Origin: Calliopsis andreniformis
Lineage: Eukaryota > Arthropoda > Insecta > Hymenoptera > Andrenidae
Length of the DNA stretch: 64,000 bases
NCBI RefSeq assembly: GCF_051401765.1
Contig: NW_027480463.1
Coordinates: 3,038,001-3,102,000, forward strand
Direction of reading: 5' to 3'
Positions 51,181-63,700 of this stretch are shown piece after piece. Each line of letters begins with the position of its first letter. Position 1 is the first letter of the stretch. The translations under genes were made by a program, and so were the position numbers. The notes beneath the pieces are model-generated. The model was given only the letters and a program-made list of their open reading frames with translations, was not told the origin of the DNA and ran no database searches.

Positions 51181-53780
51181 TCCTCAATCCTCAATCCTCA
51201 ATCCTCAATCTTCAATCGTCGATACTCAATCTTCAATCCTCAATACTCAATCCTCAATCTTCAATCCTCAGTCCCAAATCCTCAATCTTCAATACTCACT
51301 CCTCAATCCTCAGTCTTCAATCCTCAATGCTCAATCCTCAATCCTCAATCCTCAATCTTCAATCCTCAATACTCAACCTTCAATCCTCAATCCTCAATTC
51401 TCGTTCCCCAATGCTCAATCCTCAATCGTCAATCCTCAATCCCCAGTCCTCATTCTTCAATCCTCAATACCCAATCCTCAATCTTCAATCCTCAATCCTC
51501 AATCCTCAATTCTCAATCCTCATTCCTCAACCCTCAGACCTCAAACAGCAATACTCAACCCTCCGTCCTCGTCCTCAATCCATAACCATCAATCCTCAAT
51601 CCTCAATATTCAATCATCAATATTCAATCTTCAGTCCTCAATCCTCAATCCTCAATCCCCAATCCTCAATCCTCAATGTTCAATCCGCAATACCCAATCC
51701 TCAATCATCTATCCGCAATCCTCAATCCTCAATCCTCAATCCTCAATCCTCAATCCTCAACCTTCAATCCTCAATACTCAATCTTCAATCCTCAATCCTC
51801 AATCCTCAATCCTCAATCCTCATTCTTCAATCCTCAACACCCAATCCTCAATCTTCAATCCTCAATCCTCAATCCTCAATTCTCAATCCTCAATCCTCAA
51901 TCCTCAGACCTCAAACATCAATACTCAACCCTCAGTCCTCGTCCTCAATCCACAACCCTCAATCCTCGATCCTCAATCTTCAATCATCAATATTCAATCT
52001 TCAATCCTCAGTCCTCAATCCTCAATACACAATCCTCAATCCTCAATGTTCTATCCTCAATACGCAATCCTCAATCTTCAATCCTCAATCCTCAACCCTC
52101 AATCCTCAATCCTCAACCTTAATCTTCAATCCTCAGTACTCAATCTTCAATACGCATTCCTCAATCCTCAATCCTCTATCCTCAATCGTCAATACTCAAT
52201 ACCCAATCCTCAATCTTCAATCCTCAATCCTCAATCCTCAGTGCTCAATCCTCAATCCTCAATCCTCAATCTTCAGTCCTCAGTCACAAATCCTCAATCT
52301 TCAATACTCACTCCACAATCCTCAATCTTCAATCCTCAATCCTCAATCCTTAGTCCTCAATCCTCAATCCTCAATCCTCAATCTTCAATCCTCAGTCACA
52401 AATCGTCAATCTTAAATGCTCACTCCTCAATCCTCAATCTTCAATCCTCAATACTCAGTCTTCAATCCTCAATCCTCAATCCTCAATCCTCATTCTTCAA
52501 TCCTCAATACCCATTCCTCAATCTTCAATCCTCAATCCTCAATCCTCAATTCTCAATCCTCAATCCTCAATCCTCAATCTTCAATCCTCAATCCTCAATC
52601 CTCAGTGCTCAATCCTCAATCCTCAATCCTCAATCTTCAATCCTCAGTCACAAATCCTCAATCTTCAATACTCACTCCTCAATCCTCAATCTTCAATCCT
52701 CAATCCTCAATCCTCAGTCCTCAATCCTCAATCCTCAATCCTCAATCTTCAATCCTCAGTCACAAATCCTCAATCTTAAATGCTCACTCCTCAATCCTCA
52801 ATCTTCAATCCTCAATACTCAGTCTTCAATCCTCAATCCTCAATCCTCAATCCTCATTCTTCAATCCTCAATACCCATTCCTCAATCTTCAATCCTCAAT
52901 CCTGAATCCTCAATTCTCAATCCTCAATCCTCAATCCTCAATCCTCAATCCTCAATCCTCAATGTTCAATCCGCAATACCCAATCCTCAATCTTCTATCC
53001 GCAATCCTCAATCCTCAATCCTCAATCCTCAATCCTCAATCCTCAATCCTCAATCCTCAATCCTCAATCTTCAATCCTCAATACTCAATCTTCAATCCTC
53101 AATCCTCAGTCCTCAGTCCTCAAACATCAATACTCAACCCTCAGTCCTCGTCCTCAATCCACAACCCTCAATCCTCGATCCTCAATCTTCAATCATCAAT
53201 ATTCAATCTTCAATCCTCAATCCTCAATCCTCAATACTCAATCCTCAATCCTCATTGTTCTATGCTCAATACGCAATCCTCAACCTTCAATCCTCAATCC
53301 TCAATCCTCAATCCTCACCCTCAATCCTCAATCCTCAGACCTCAAACCTCAATCCTGAAGCCACAATCCTGAACCCCCAATATTCAGCCCTCAGACCTCA
53401 ACAATCAGTTCTGAATCCTCAATCGTCAATAGAATATCCTCAATTCACAGGTTTCAATACTCAATACTCAGCCTGCAATCTTCAAATCTCTATCCACAAA
53501 CATCAATTCTCATCACTCAACCCTCAATATTCAACGCACAACCCTCAACCATCAATCCTCAGTCCTCAAAACTCAATCCCTAATCCTCAATCCTGAATCC
53601 TCAATCTTCAGCCCTCAGTCCTCAACAATCAATGGTCAATCCTCAGTCCTCCATGGAGTATCCTCAATTCACAGTTTTCAATACACAATCCCTATTCTTC
53701 AATCTTCAAATCTCAATCCACAAACATCAGTTCTCATCACTCAACCCTCAACACTCAGTCCTCAGTCTTCAATCCTCAAT

Positions 53781-54284
53781 CATCAATCCTCAATCTTCAA
53801 TCCTCAATACTCAATCTTCAATCCTCAATCCTCAATTCTCAATCCTCAATGCTGAATCCTCAATCGTCAATCCTCAATCCCCAATCCTCAATCTTCAATT
53901 CTCAATCCTCAATCGTCAATCCTCAGTCCTCAATCCTCGATCCTCAATACTCAATCTTCAATCCTCAATCCTCAATCCTCAATCCTCAATTCTCAATCCT
54001 CAATCCTCAATCCTCAATCTTCAATACTCAATCATCAATCCTCAATCTTCAATCCTCAATACTCAATCTTCAATCCTCAATCCTCAATTCTCAATCCTCA
54101 ATGCTGAATCCTCAATCGTCAATCCTCAATCCCCAATCCTCAAACTTCAATTCTCAATCCTCAATCGTCAATCCTCAGTCCTCAATCCTCGATCCTCAAT
54201 ACTCAATCTTCAATCCTCAATCCTCAATCCTCAATCCTCAACCCTCAATCCTCAATTCTCAATCTTCAATCCTCAATACTCAAT
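53781..54284 (+). repeat. 252-bp tandem duplication, second occurrence
   Basis: This is the 40,309-40,812 pair carried 13,472 bp downstream, with the same internal differences between its halves. Confidence 0.83.
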
Positions 54285-56255
54285 CTTCAATCCTCAATGC
54301 TCAGTCCTCAAATTTCAATTCTGAATCCTCAATCCGGAATCCTCAATCTTCAGCCCTCAGTCCTCAACAATCAGTTGTCAATCCTCAATCCTCAATAGAA
54401 TATACTCAATTCACAGTTTTCAATACTCAATACTCAATCTGCAATCTTCAAATCTCTATCCACAAACATCAATTCTCATCACTCAACCCTCAACACTCAG
54501 TCCTCAAAGCTCAATCCTCAATCCTCAATTCTCAATCTTCAATCCTCAATACTGAACCTTCAATCCTCAATCCTCAATCCTCAGTCGTCAATCCTCAATC
54601 CTCAATCTTAATCTTCAATCCTCAGTTCTCAATCTTCAATCCTCAATCCTCAATCCTCAATCCTCAATCCTCAATCTTCAATCTTCAATACACAATCTTC
54701 AATCCTGAATCCTCAATCCTCAATCCTCAATCCCCAATCTTAATATTCAATCCTCAGTACTCAATCATCAAGCCTCAATCCTCAATCCTCAATCCTCAAT
54801 CCTCTACCTTCAATCCTCAATACTCAATCTTCAATCCTCAATCCTCAATCCTCAATCCTCAATCCTCAATCCTCAATCCTCAATCCTCAATCGTCAATCT
54901 TCAATCCTCAATACTCAATCTTCAATCCTCAATCCTCAATACTCAATACTCAATCCTCATTCTACAATCCTCAATACCCAATCCTCAATCTTCAATCCTC
55001 AATCTTCAATCATCAATATTCAATCTTCAATCCTCAATCCTCAATCCTCAATACTCAATCCTCAATCCTCAATGTTCTATCCTCAATACGCAATCCTCAA
55101 TCTTCAATCATCAATCCTCAATCCTCATCCTCAATCCTCAATCCTCAATCTTAATCTTCATTCCTCAACACTCAACCTTCAATCCTCATTCTTCAATCCT
55201 CAATACCCAATCCTCAATCTTCAATCCTCAATCCTCAATCCTCAATCCTCAATCCTCAATCTTCAATCCTCAATCCTCAATCCTCAATCCACAATCCTCA
55301 ATCTTCAATCCACGATTCTCAATCTTCAATCCTCAATCCTCAATCCTCAATCTTCAATCCTCAGTCCCAAATCCTCAATCTTCAATACTCACTCCTCAAT
55401 CCTCAGTCTTCAATCCTCAATGCTCAATCCTCAATCCTCAATCCTCAATCTTCAATCCTCAATACTCAACCTTCAATCCTCAATCCTCAATTCTCAATCC
55501 CCAATGCTCAATCCTCAATCGTCAATCCTCAATCCCCAGTCCTCATTCTTCAATCCTCAATACCCAATCCTCAATCTTCAATCCTCAATCCTCAATCCTC
55601 AATTCTCAATCCTCATTCCTCAACCCTCAGACCTCACACAGCAATACTCAACCCGCCGTCCTCGTCCTCAATCCACAACCATCAATCCTCAATCCTCAAT
55701 ATTCAATCATCAATATTCAATCTTCAGTCCTCAATCCTCAATCCTCAATCCTCAATCCTCAACCTTAATCTTCAATCCTCAGTACTCAATCTTCAATACT
55801 CATTCCTCAATCCTCAATCCTCAATCCTCATTCTTCAATCCTCAACACCCAATCCTCAATCTTCAATCCTCAATCCTCAATCCTCAATTCTCAATCCTCA
55901 ATCCTCAATCCTCAGACCTCAAACATCAATACTCAACCCTCAGTCCTCGTCCTCAATCCACAACCCTCAATCCTCGATCCTCAATCTTCAATCATCAATA
56001 TTCAATCTTCAATCCACAATCCTCAATCCTCAATACACAATCCTCAATCCTCAATGTTCTATCCTCAATACGCAATCCTCAATCTTCAATCCTCAATCCT
56101 CAACCCTCAATCCTCAATCCTCAACCTTAATCTTCAATCCTCAGTACTCAATCTTCAATACTCATTCCTCAATCCTCAATCCTCAATCCTCAATCCTCAA
56201 TCTTCAATCCTCAATACCCAATCCTCAATCTTCAATCCTCAATCCTCAATCCTCA

Positions 56256-58250
56256 GTGCTCAATCCTCAATCCTCAATCCTCAATCTTCAATCCTCAGTC
56301 ACAAATCCTCAATCTTCAATACTCACTCCTCAATCCTCAATCTTCAATCCTCAATCCTCAATCCTCAGTCCTCAATCCTCAATCCTCAATCCTCAATCTT
56401 CAATCCTCAGTCACAAATACTCAACCTTAAATACTCACTCCTCAATCCTCAATCTTCAATCCTCAATACTCAGTCTTCAATCCTCAATCCTCAATCCTCA
56501 ATCCTCATTCTTCAATCCTCAATACCCAATCCTCAATCTTCAATCCTCAATCCTCAATCCTCAATTCTCAATCCTCAATCCTCAATCCTCAATCCTCAAT
56601 CCTCAATCCTCAATGTTCAATCCGCAATACCCAATCCTCAATCTTCTATCCGCAATCCTCAATCCTCAGTCCTCAATCCTCAATCCTCAATCCTCAATCC
56701 TCAATCTTCAATCCTCAGTACTCAATCTTCAATCCTCAATCCTCAATCCTCAATCCTCAATTCTCAATCCTCAATCCTCAATCCTCAATCCTCAATCCTC
56801 AATCCTCAATGTTCAATCCGCAATACCCAATCCTCAATCTTCTATCCGCAATCCTCAATCCTCAATCCTCAATCCTCAATCCTCAATCCTCAATCCTCAA
56901 TCTTCAATCCTCAATACTCAATCTTCAATCCTCAATCCTCAATCCTCAATCCTCAACCCTCATTCTTCAATCCTCAATACCGAATCCTCAATCTTCAATC
57001 CTCAATCCTCAATCCTCAATTCTAAATCCTCAATTCTGAATCCTCAGACTTCAAACATCAATACTCAACCCTCAGTCCTCGTCCTCAATCCACAACCCTC
57101 AATCCTCAATCCTCAATATTCAGTCATTAATATTCAACCTTCAATCCTCAATCCTCAATCCTCTATCCTCAACACTCAATCCTCACTGTTCAATCTTCAA
57201 TACCCAATCATCAGTCTTCAATCCTCAATCCTCAATCCTCAATCCTCAATCCTCAATCCTCTGTCCTCAAACCACAATCCTGAGCCCTCAACCCGGAATC
57301 CTCAATCTTCAGCCCTAAGTCCTCAACAATCAGTTGTGAATCCTCAATCCTCAATAGAATATCCTCAATTCACAGTTTTCAATACTCAATACTCAATCTG
57401 CAATCATCAGACCTCTATCCACAAACATCAATTCCCATCACTCAACCCTCAATACTCAGTCCCCAATCCCCAATCTTCAATCCTCAATCCTCAATCCTCA
57501 ATCCTCAACCTTAATCTTCAATCCTCAGTACTCAATCTTCAATCCTCAATCCTAAATCCTCAATACTCAATCCTCATTCTTCAATCCTCAACACCCAATC
57601 CTCAATCTTCAATCCTCAATCCTCAATCCTCAATGCTCAATGCTCAATCCTCAATCCTCAGACCTCAAACAGCAATACTCAACACTCAGTCCTCGTCCAC
57701 AATCCACAACCCTCAATCCTCGATCCTCAATCTTCAATCATCAATATTCAATCTTCAATCCTCAATCCTCAGTCCTCAATACTCAATCCTCAATCCTCAA
57801 TGTTCTATCCTCAATACGCAATCCTCAATCTTCAATCCTCAATCCTCAATCCTCAATCCTCAATCCTCAATCCTCAATCTTAATCTTCATTCCTCAGTAC
57901 TCACCCTTCAATCCTCAATCCTCAATCCTCAGTCCTCAAACCTCAATCCTGAATCCACAATCCTGAACCCCCAATATTCAGCCCTCAGACCTCAACAATC
58001 AGTTGTGTGTCCTCAATCGTCAATAGAATATCCTCAATTCACAGGTTTCAATACTCAATACTCAGCCTGCAATCTTCAAAACTCTATCCACAAACATCAA
58101 TTCTCATCCCTCAACCCTCAATATTCAACGCACAACCCTCCACCATCAATCCTCAGTCCTCAAAACTCAATCCCTAATCCTCAATCCTGTATCCTCAATC
58201 TTCAGCCCTTAGTCCTCAACAATCAATTGTCAATCCTCTCTCCACCATAG
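56256..58250 (+). other. Longest open stretch in copy 2, 664 codons; judged non-coding
   Basis: It is identical in translation to 42,784-44,778 and judged non-coding for the same reasons. Its intactness in the second copy reflects recent duplication, not selection on a reading frame. Confidence 0.85.
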
Positions 58251-60715
58251 AATATCCTCAATTCACAGTTTTCAATACTCAATACCTATTCTTCAATCTT
58301 CAAATCTCAATCCACAAACATCAATTCTCATCACTCAACCCTCAACACTCAGTCCTCAATCTTCAATCCTCAATCATCAATCCTCAATCTTCAATCCTCA
58401 ATACTCAATCTTCAATCCTCCATCCTCAATCCTCAATCCTCAATCCTCAATCCTCAATCGTCAGGCTTCAATGCTCAATACTCAATCTTCAATCCTCAAT
58501 CCTCAATACTCAATCCTCAATCATCATTCTTCAATCCTTAATACCCAATCCTCAATCTTCAATCCTCAATCCTCAATCCTCAATCCTCAATCCTCAATCC
58601 TCAGTCCTCAGTCCTCAAACCTCAATCCTCAACCCTCAGCTCTCATCCTCAATCCTTAATCGACAATCCTCAATCCTCAATCTTCTATCCTCAATACTCA
58701 ACCTTCAATCCTGAATCCTCAGTCCTCAATGTTCAATCCTCAATCCTCAGTCCTCAAACCTCAATCCTGAATCCTCAATCCTCAATCCTCAACCCTCAAT
58801 CCTTAATCGTCAATATTCAATCCTCAATACTCAATCGTCAATCCTCAGTCCTCAATCCTCAATCCTCAATCTTAATCTTCAATCCTCAGTTCTCAATCTT
58901 CAATCCTCAATCCTCAATCCTCAATCCTCAATCCTCAATCTTCAATCTTCAATACACAATCTTCAATCCTGAATCCTCAATCCTCAATCCTCAATCCCCA
59001 ATCTTAATATTCAATCCTCAGTACTCAATCATCAAGCCTCAATCCTCAATCCTCAATCCTCAATCCTCTACCTTCAATCCTCAATACTCAATCTTCAATC
59101 CTCAATCCTCAATCCTCATTCCTCAATCCTCAATACTCAATCCTCAATCCTCAATCGTCAATCTTCAATCCTCAATACTCAATCTTCAATCCTCAATCCT
59201 CAATACTCAATACTCAATCCTCATTCTACAATCCTCAATACCCAATCCTCAATCTTCAATCCTCAATCTTCAATCATCAATATTCAATCTTCAATCCTCA
59301 ATCCTCAATCCTCAATACTCAATCCTCAATCCTGAATCCTCAATCCTGAATCCTCAAGCTTCAGCTCTCAGTCCTCAACAATCAGTTGTCAATCCTCAAT
59401 CCTCAATAGAATATCCTCAATTCACAGTTTTCAATGCCCAATACTCAATCTGCAATCTTCAAATCTCTATCCAGAAACATAAATTCTCATCACTCAACCC
59501 TCAACACTCAGTATTCAATGTTCAATCCTCATCCTCAATTCTGAATCTTCAATCCTCAATACTGAATCTTCAATTCGCAATCCTCAATCCCCAATCCTGA
59601 ATCCTCAATACTCAATCCTCAATGCACAATCCTCGATCGTCAATCCTCAATCCTCAATACTCAATCTTCAATCCTCAATCCTCAATCCTCAATCCTCAAT
59701 CCTCAATCCTCAATCCTCATTCTTCAATCCTCAATACCCAATCCTCAATCTTCAACCCTCAATCCTCAATCCTCAATTCTCAATCCTCAATCCTCAGACC
59801 TCAGTCCTCAAACCTCAATCCTCAACCCTCAGCCCTCATCCTCAATCCTCAATCCTCAATCCTCAATTCTCAATCCTCAATCCTCTGTCCTTAGTCCTCA
59901 AACCTTAATCCTCAACCCTCAGCCCTCATCCTCAATCCTCAATCCTCAATCCTCAATCCTCAATCATCAATCCTCAATACTCAATCTTCAATCCTCAATC
60001 CTCAGTCCTCAAACCTCAATTCTGAATCCTCAATCCTGAATCCTCAATATTCAGCCCTCAGTCCTCAACATTCAGTTGTCAATCCTCAATCCTCAATAGA
60101 ATATCCTCAATTCACAGTTTTCAATACTCAATACTCAATCTGCAATCATCAAATCTCTTTCCAGAAACATAAATTATCATCACTCAACCCCCAACACTCA
60201 GTACTCAATGTTCAATCCTCATCCTCAATTCTGAATCTTCAATCCTCAATACTGAATCTTCAACTCGCAATCCTCAATCCCCAATCCTCAATCCTCAATC
60301 CTCAATCCTCAATCTTCAATCCTCAACCCCAACCCTCAATCCTGAATTCGCAATCCTCAATAGTCGACCTTCAATCCACAATACTCAATATTCAATCCTC
60401 AATCCTCAATCCTCAATGCTCAATCATCATTCTTCAATCCTCAATACCCTATCCTCAATCTTCAATCCTCAATCCTCAATCCTCAATCTTCAATCCTCAA
60501 TGCTCAATCTTCAATCCTCAATCCTCAACCCTCAATCCTCAATCCTCAATCCTCAATCGTCAATCCTCAATATTCAATCCTCAACAGCCAATCCTCAATC
60601 TTCAATCCTCAATCCTCAATCCTCAATTCTCTATCCTCAATCCTCAATCCTCAGTCCTCTCTCCTCAAACCTCAATCCTGAATCCTCAATCCTGAATCCT
60701 CAAGCTTCAGCCCTC

Positions 60716-63700
60716 AGTCCTCAACAATCAGTTGTCAATCCTCAATCCTCAATAGAATATCATCAATTCACAGTTTTCAATACTCAATACTCAATCTGCA
60801 ATCTTCAAATCTCTATCCACAAACGTCAATTCTCATCATTCAACCCTCAACACTCAGTCCCCAATCCTCAATATTCAATCCTCAATCCTCAACCCTCAAT
60901 CCACAACCCTCAACCTTCAATCCTCAATACTCAATCTTCAATCCTGAATCCTCAATACTTAATCCTCAATGCTCAATCCACGATCGTCAATCTTGAATCC
61001 TCAATACTCAATCTTCAATCTTCAATCCTCAATCCTCAATCCTCAATCCTCATTCTTCAATCCTCAATACCCAATCCTCAATCTTCAACCCTCAATCCTC
61101 AATCCCCAATTCTCGATCCTCAATCCTCAGTCCTCAGTCCTCAAACCTCAATCCTCAACCCTCAGCCCTCATCCTCAATCCTCAATCCTCAATCCTCAAT
61201 CCTCAATCTTAATCTTCAATACTCAATCCTCAATCCTCAATCCTCAATCTTCAATCCTCAATACTCAATCTTCAATCCTCAATCCTCAATCCTCAATCCT
61301 CAATTCTCAATCTTCAATACTCAATACTCAATCTTCAATCCTCAATGCTCAGTCCTCAAATTTCAATTCTGAATCCTCAATCCGGAACCCTCAATCTTCA
61401 GCCCTCAGTCCTCAACAATCAGTTGTCAATCCTCAATCCTCAATAGAATATACTCAATTCACAGTTTTCAATACACAATACTCAATCTGCAATCTTCAAA
61501 TCTCTATCCACAAACATCAATTCTCATCATTCAACACTCAACACTCAGTCCCCAATCCTCAATATTCAATCCTCAATCCTCAGTCCTCAATCCACAATCC
61601 TCAACCTTCAATCCTCAATACTCAATCTTCAATCCTGAATCCTCAATACTCAATCATCAATGCTCAATCCACGATCGTCAATCTTGAATCCTCAATACTC
61701 AATCTTCAATCCTCCATCCTCAATCCTCGATCCTCAATCCTCATTCTTCAATCCTCAATACACAATCCTCAATCTTCAACCCTCAATCCTCAATCCTCAA
61801 TTCTCAATCCTCAATCCTCAGTCCTCAGTCCTCAAACCTCAATCCTCAACCCTCAGCTCTCATCCTCAATCCTCAATCCTCAATCCTCAATTCTCAATCT
61901 TCAATCCTGAATACTCAATCTTCAATCCTCTATGCTCAGTCCTCAAATTTCAATTCTGAATCCTCAATCCGGAACCCTCAATCTTCAGCCCTCAGTCCTC
62001 AACAATCAGTTGTCAATCCTCAATCCTCAAGAGAATATACTCAACTCACAGTTTTAGATACTCAATACTCAATCTGCAATCTTCAAATCTCTATCCACAA
62101 ACATCAATTCACATCACTCAACCCTCAACACTCAGTCCTCAATGTTCAATCCTCAATCCTCAATTCTCAATCTTCAATCCTCAATACTGAACCTTCAATC
62201 CTCAATTCTCAATCTTCAATCCTCAATACTGAACCTTCAATCCTCAATCCTCCATCCCCAGTCCTCAATCCTCAATCCTCAATCTTAACTTTCAATCCTC
62301 AGTACTCAATCTTCAATCCTCAATCCTCAATCCTCAATCCTCAATCCTCAATCTTCAATCCTCAATACTCAATCTTCAATCCTCAATCCTCAATCCTCAA
62401 TCCTCAATCCTCAATCTTAATCTTCAATTCTCAATCCTCAATCCTCAATCCTCAATCTTCAATCCTCAATACTCAATCCTCAATCCTCAATCCTCAGTCC
62501 TCAATCCTCAATCCTCAATCGTCAATCCTCAATCGTCAATCTTCAATCCTCAATAATCAATCTTCGATCCTCAATCCTCTGTCCTCAATCCTCAATCCTC
62601 ATTCTTCAATCCTCAATACCCAATCCTCAATCTTAAATCCTCAATCCTCAATTCGCAATCCTCAATCCTCAATCCTCAGGCCTCAAGTATCAATACTCAA
62701 CCCTCAGTCCTCGTCCTCAATCCACGACCTACAATCCTCAATCCTCAATCTTCATTCATCAATATTCAACCTTCAATCCTCAATCCTCAATCCTCAATCC
62801 TCAATCCTCAATCATAAATGTTCAATCCTCAATACCCGATCCTCAGGCTTCAATCCTCAATCCTCGATCCTCAATCCTCAATCCTCAGTCATCAATCCTC
62901 AGTCCTCAAACCTCAATCTTGAATCCTCAATCCTGAATCCTCAATCTTGAGACCTCAGTCCTCAACAATCAGTGGTCCATCCTCAATCCTCAATAGAGTA
63001 CCATGATTTCACAGTTTTCAATACTCAATACTCAACCTGCAATCTTCAAATCTCTATCCACAAACATCAATTCTCATCACTCAACCCTCAACACTCAGTC
63101 CCCAATCCCCAATATTCAAGCCTCAATCCTCAATCCTCAATTCTCAATCTTCAATCCTCAATACTCAATCTTCAATCCTCAATCCTCAATCTTCAATCCT
63201 CGATCGTCAATCTTCAATCCTCAATACTCAATCTTCAATCCTCAATCCTCAATCCTCAATCCTCAATCCTCATTCTTCAATCCTCAATACCCAATCCTCA
63301 ATCTTCAACCCTCAACCCTCAATCCTCAATCCTCAATTCTCAATCCTCAATCCTCAGTCCTCAGTCCTCAAATTTCAATTCTGAATCCTCAATCCGGAAT
63401 CCTCAATCTTCAGCCCTCAGTCCTCAACAATCAGTTGTCAATCCTCAATCCTCAATAGAATATACTCAATTCACAGTTTTCAATACTCAATACTCAACCT
63501 GCAATCTTCAAATCTCTATCCACAAACATCAATCCTCATCACTCAACCCTCAACACTCAGTCCTCAACGCTCAATCCTCAATCCTCAATTCTCAATCTTC
63601 AATCCTCAATACTGAACCTTCAATCCTCAATCCTCAATCCTCAGTCCTCAATCCTCAATCCTCAATCTTAATCTTCAATCCTCAGTACTCAATCTTCAAT

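Larger units (their letters stand above)
47244..60715 (+). repeat. 13,472-bp higher-order repeat, copy 2
   Basis: This is the direct tandem copy of 33,772-47,243. Box I elements at 48,644, 49,231, 53,432, 53,656, 54,398, 57,357, 58,026, 58,250, 59,409, 60,099 and 60,755 lie exactly 13,472 bp after their partners. All translated marker stretches are identical to the first copy. Beyond about 60,768 the sequence no longer follows copy 1 and resembles 20,700-21,240 instead. Confidence 0.92.

Noticed and set aside
301..63458. About eighty open reading frames on the + strand, up to 664 codons, with S-I-L-N-P-Q-S type repeats
   Set aside because: They arise from the frame-invariant heptamer. Overlapping frames encode the same peptide, starts are incidental ATG, GTG or TTG variants, no ribosome binding site or domain is visible, and none has a non-repeat portion.
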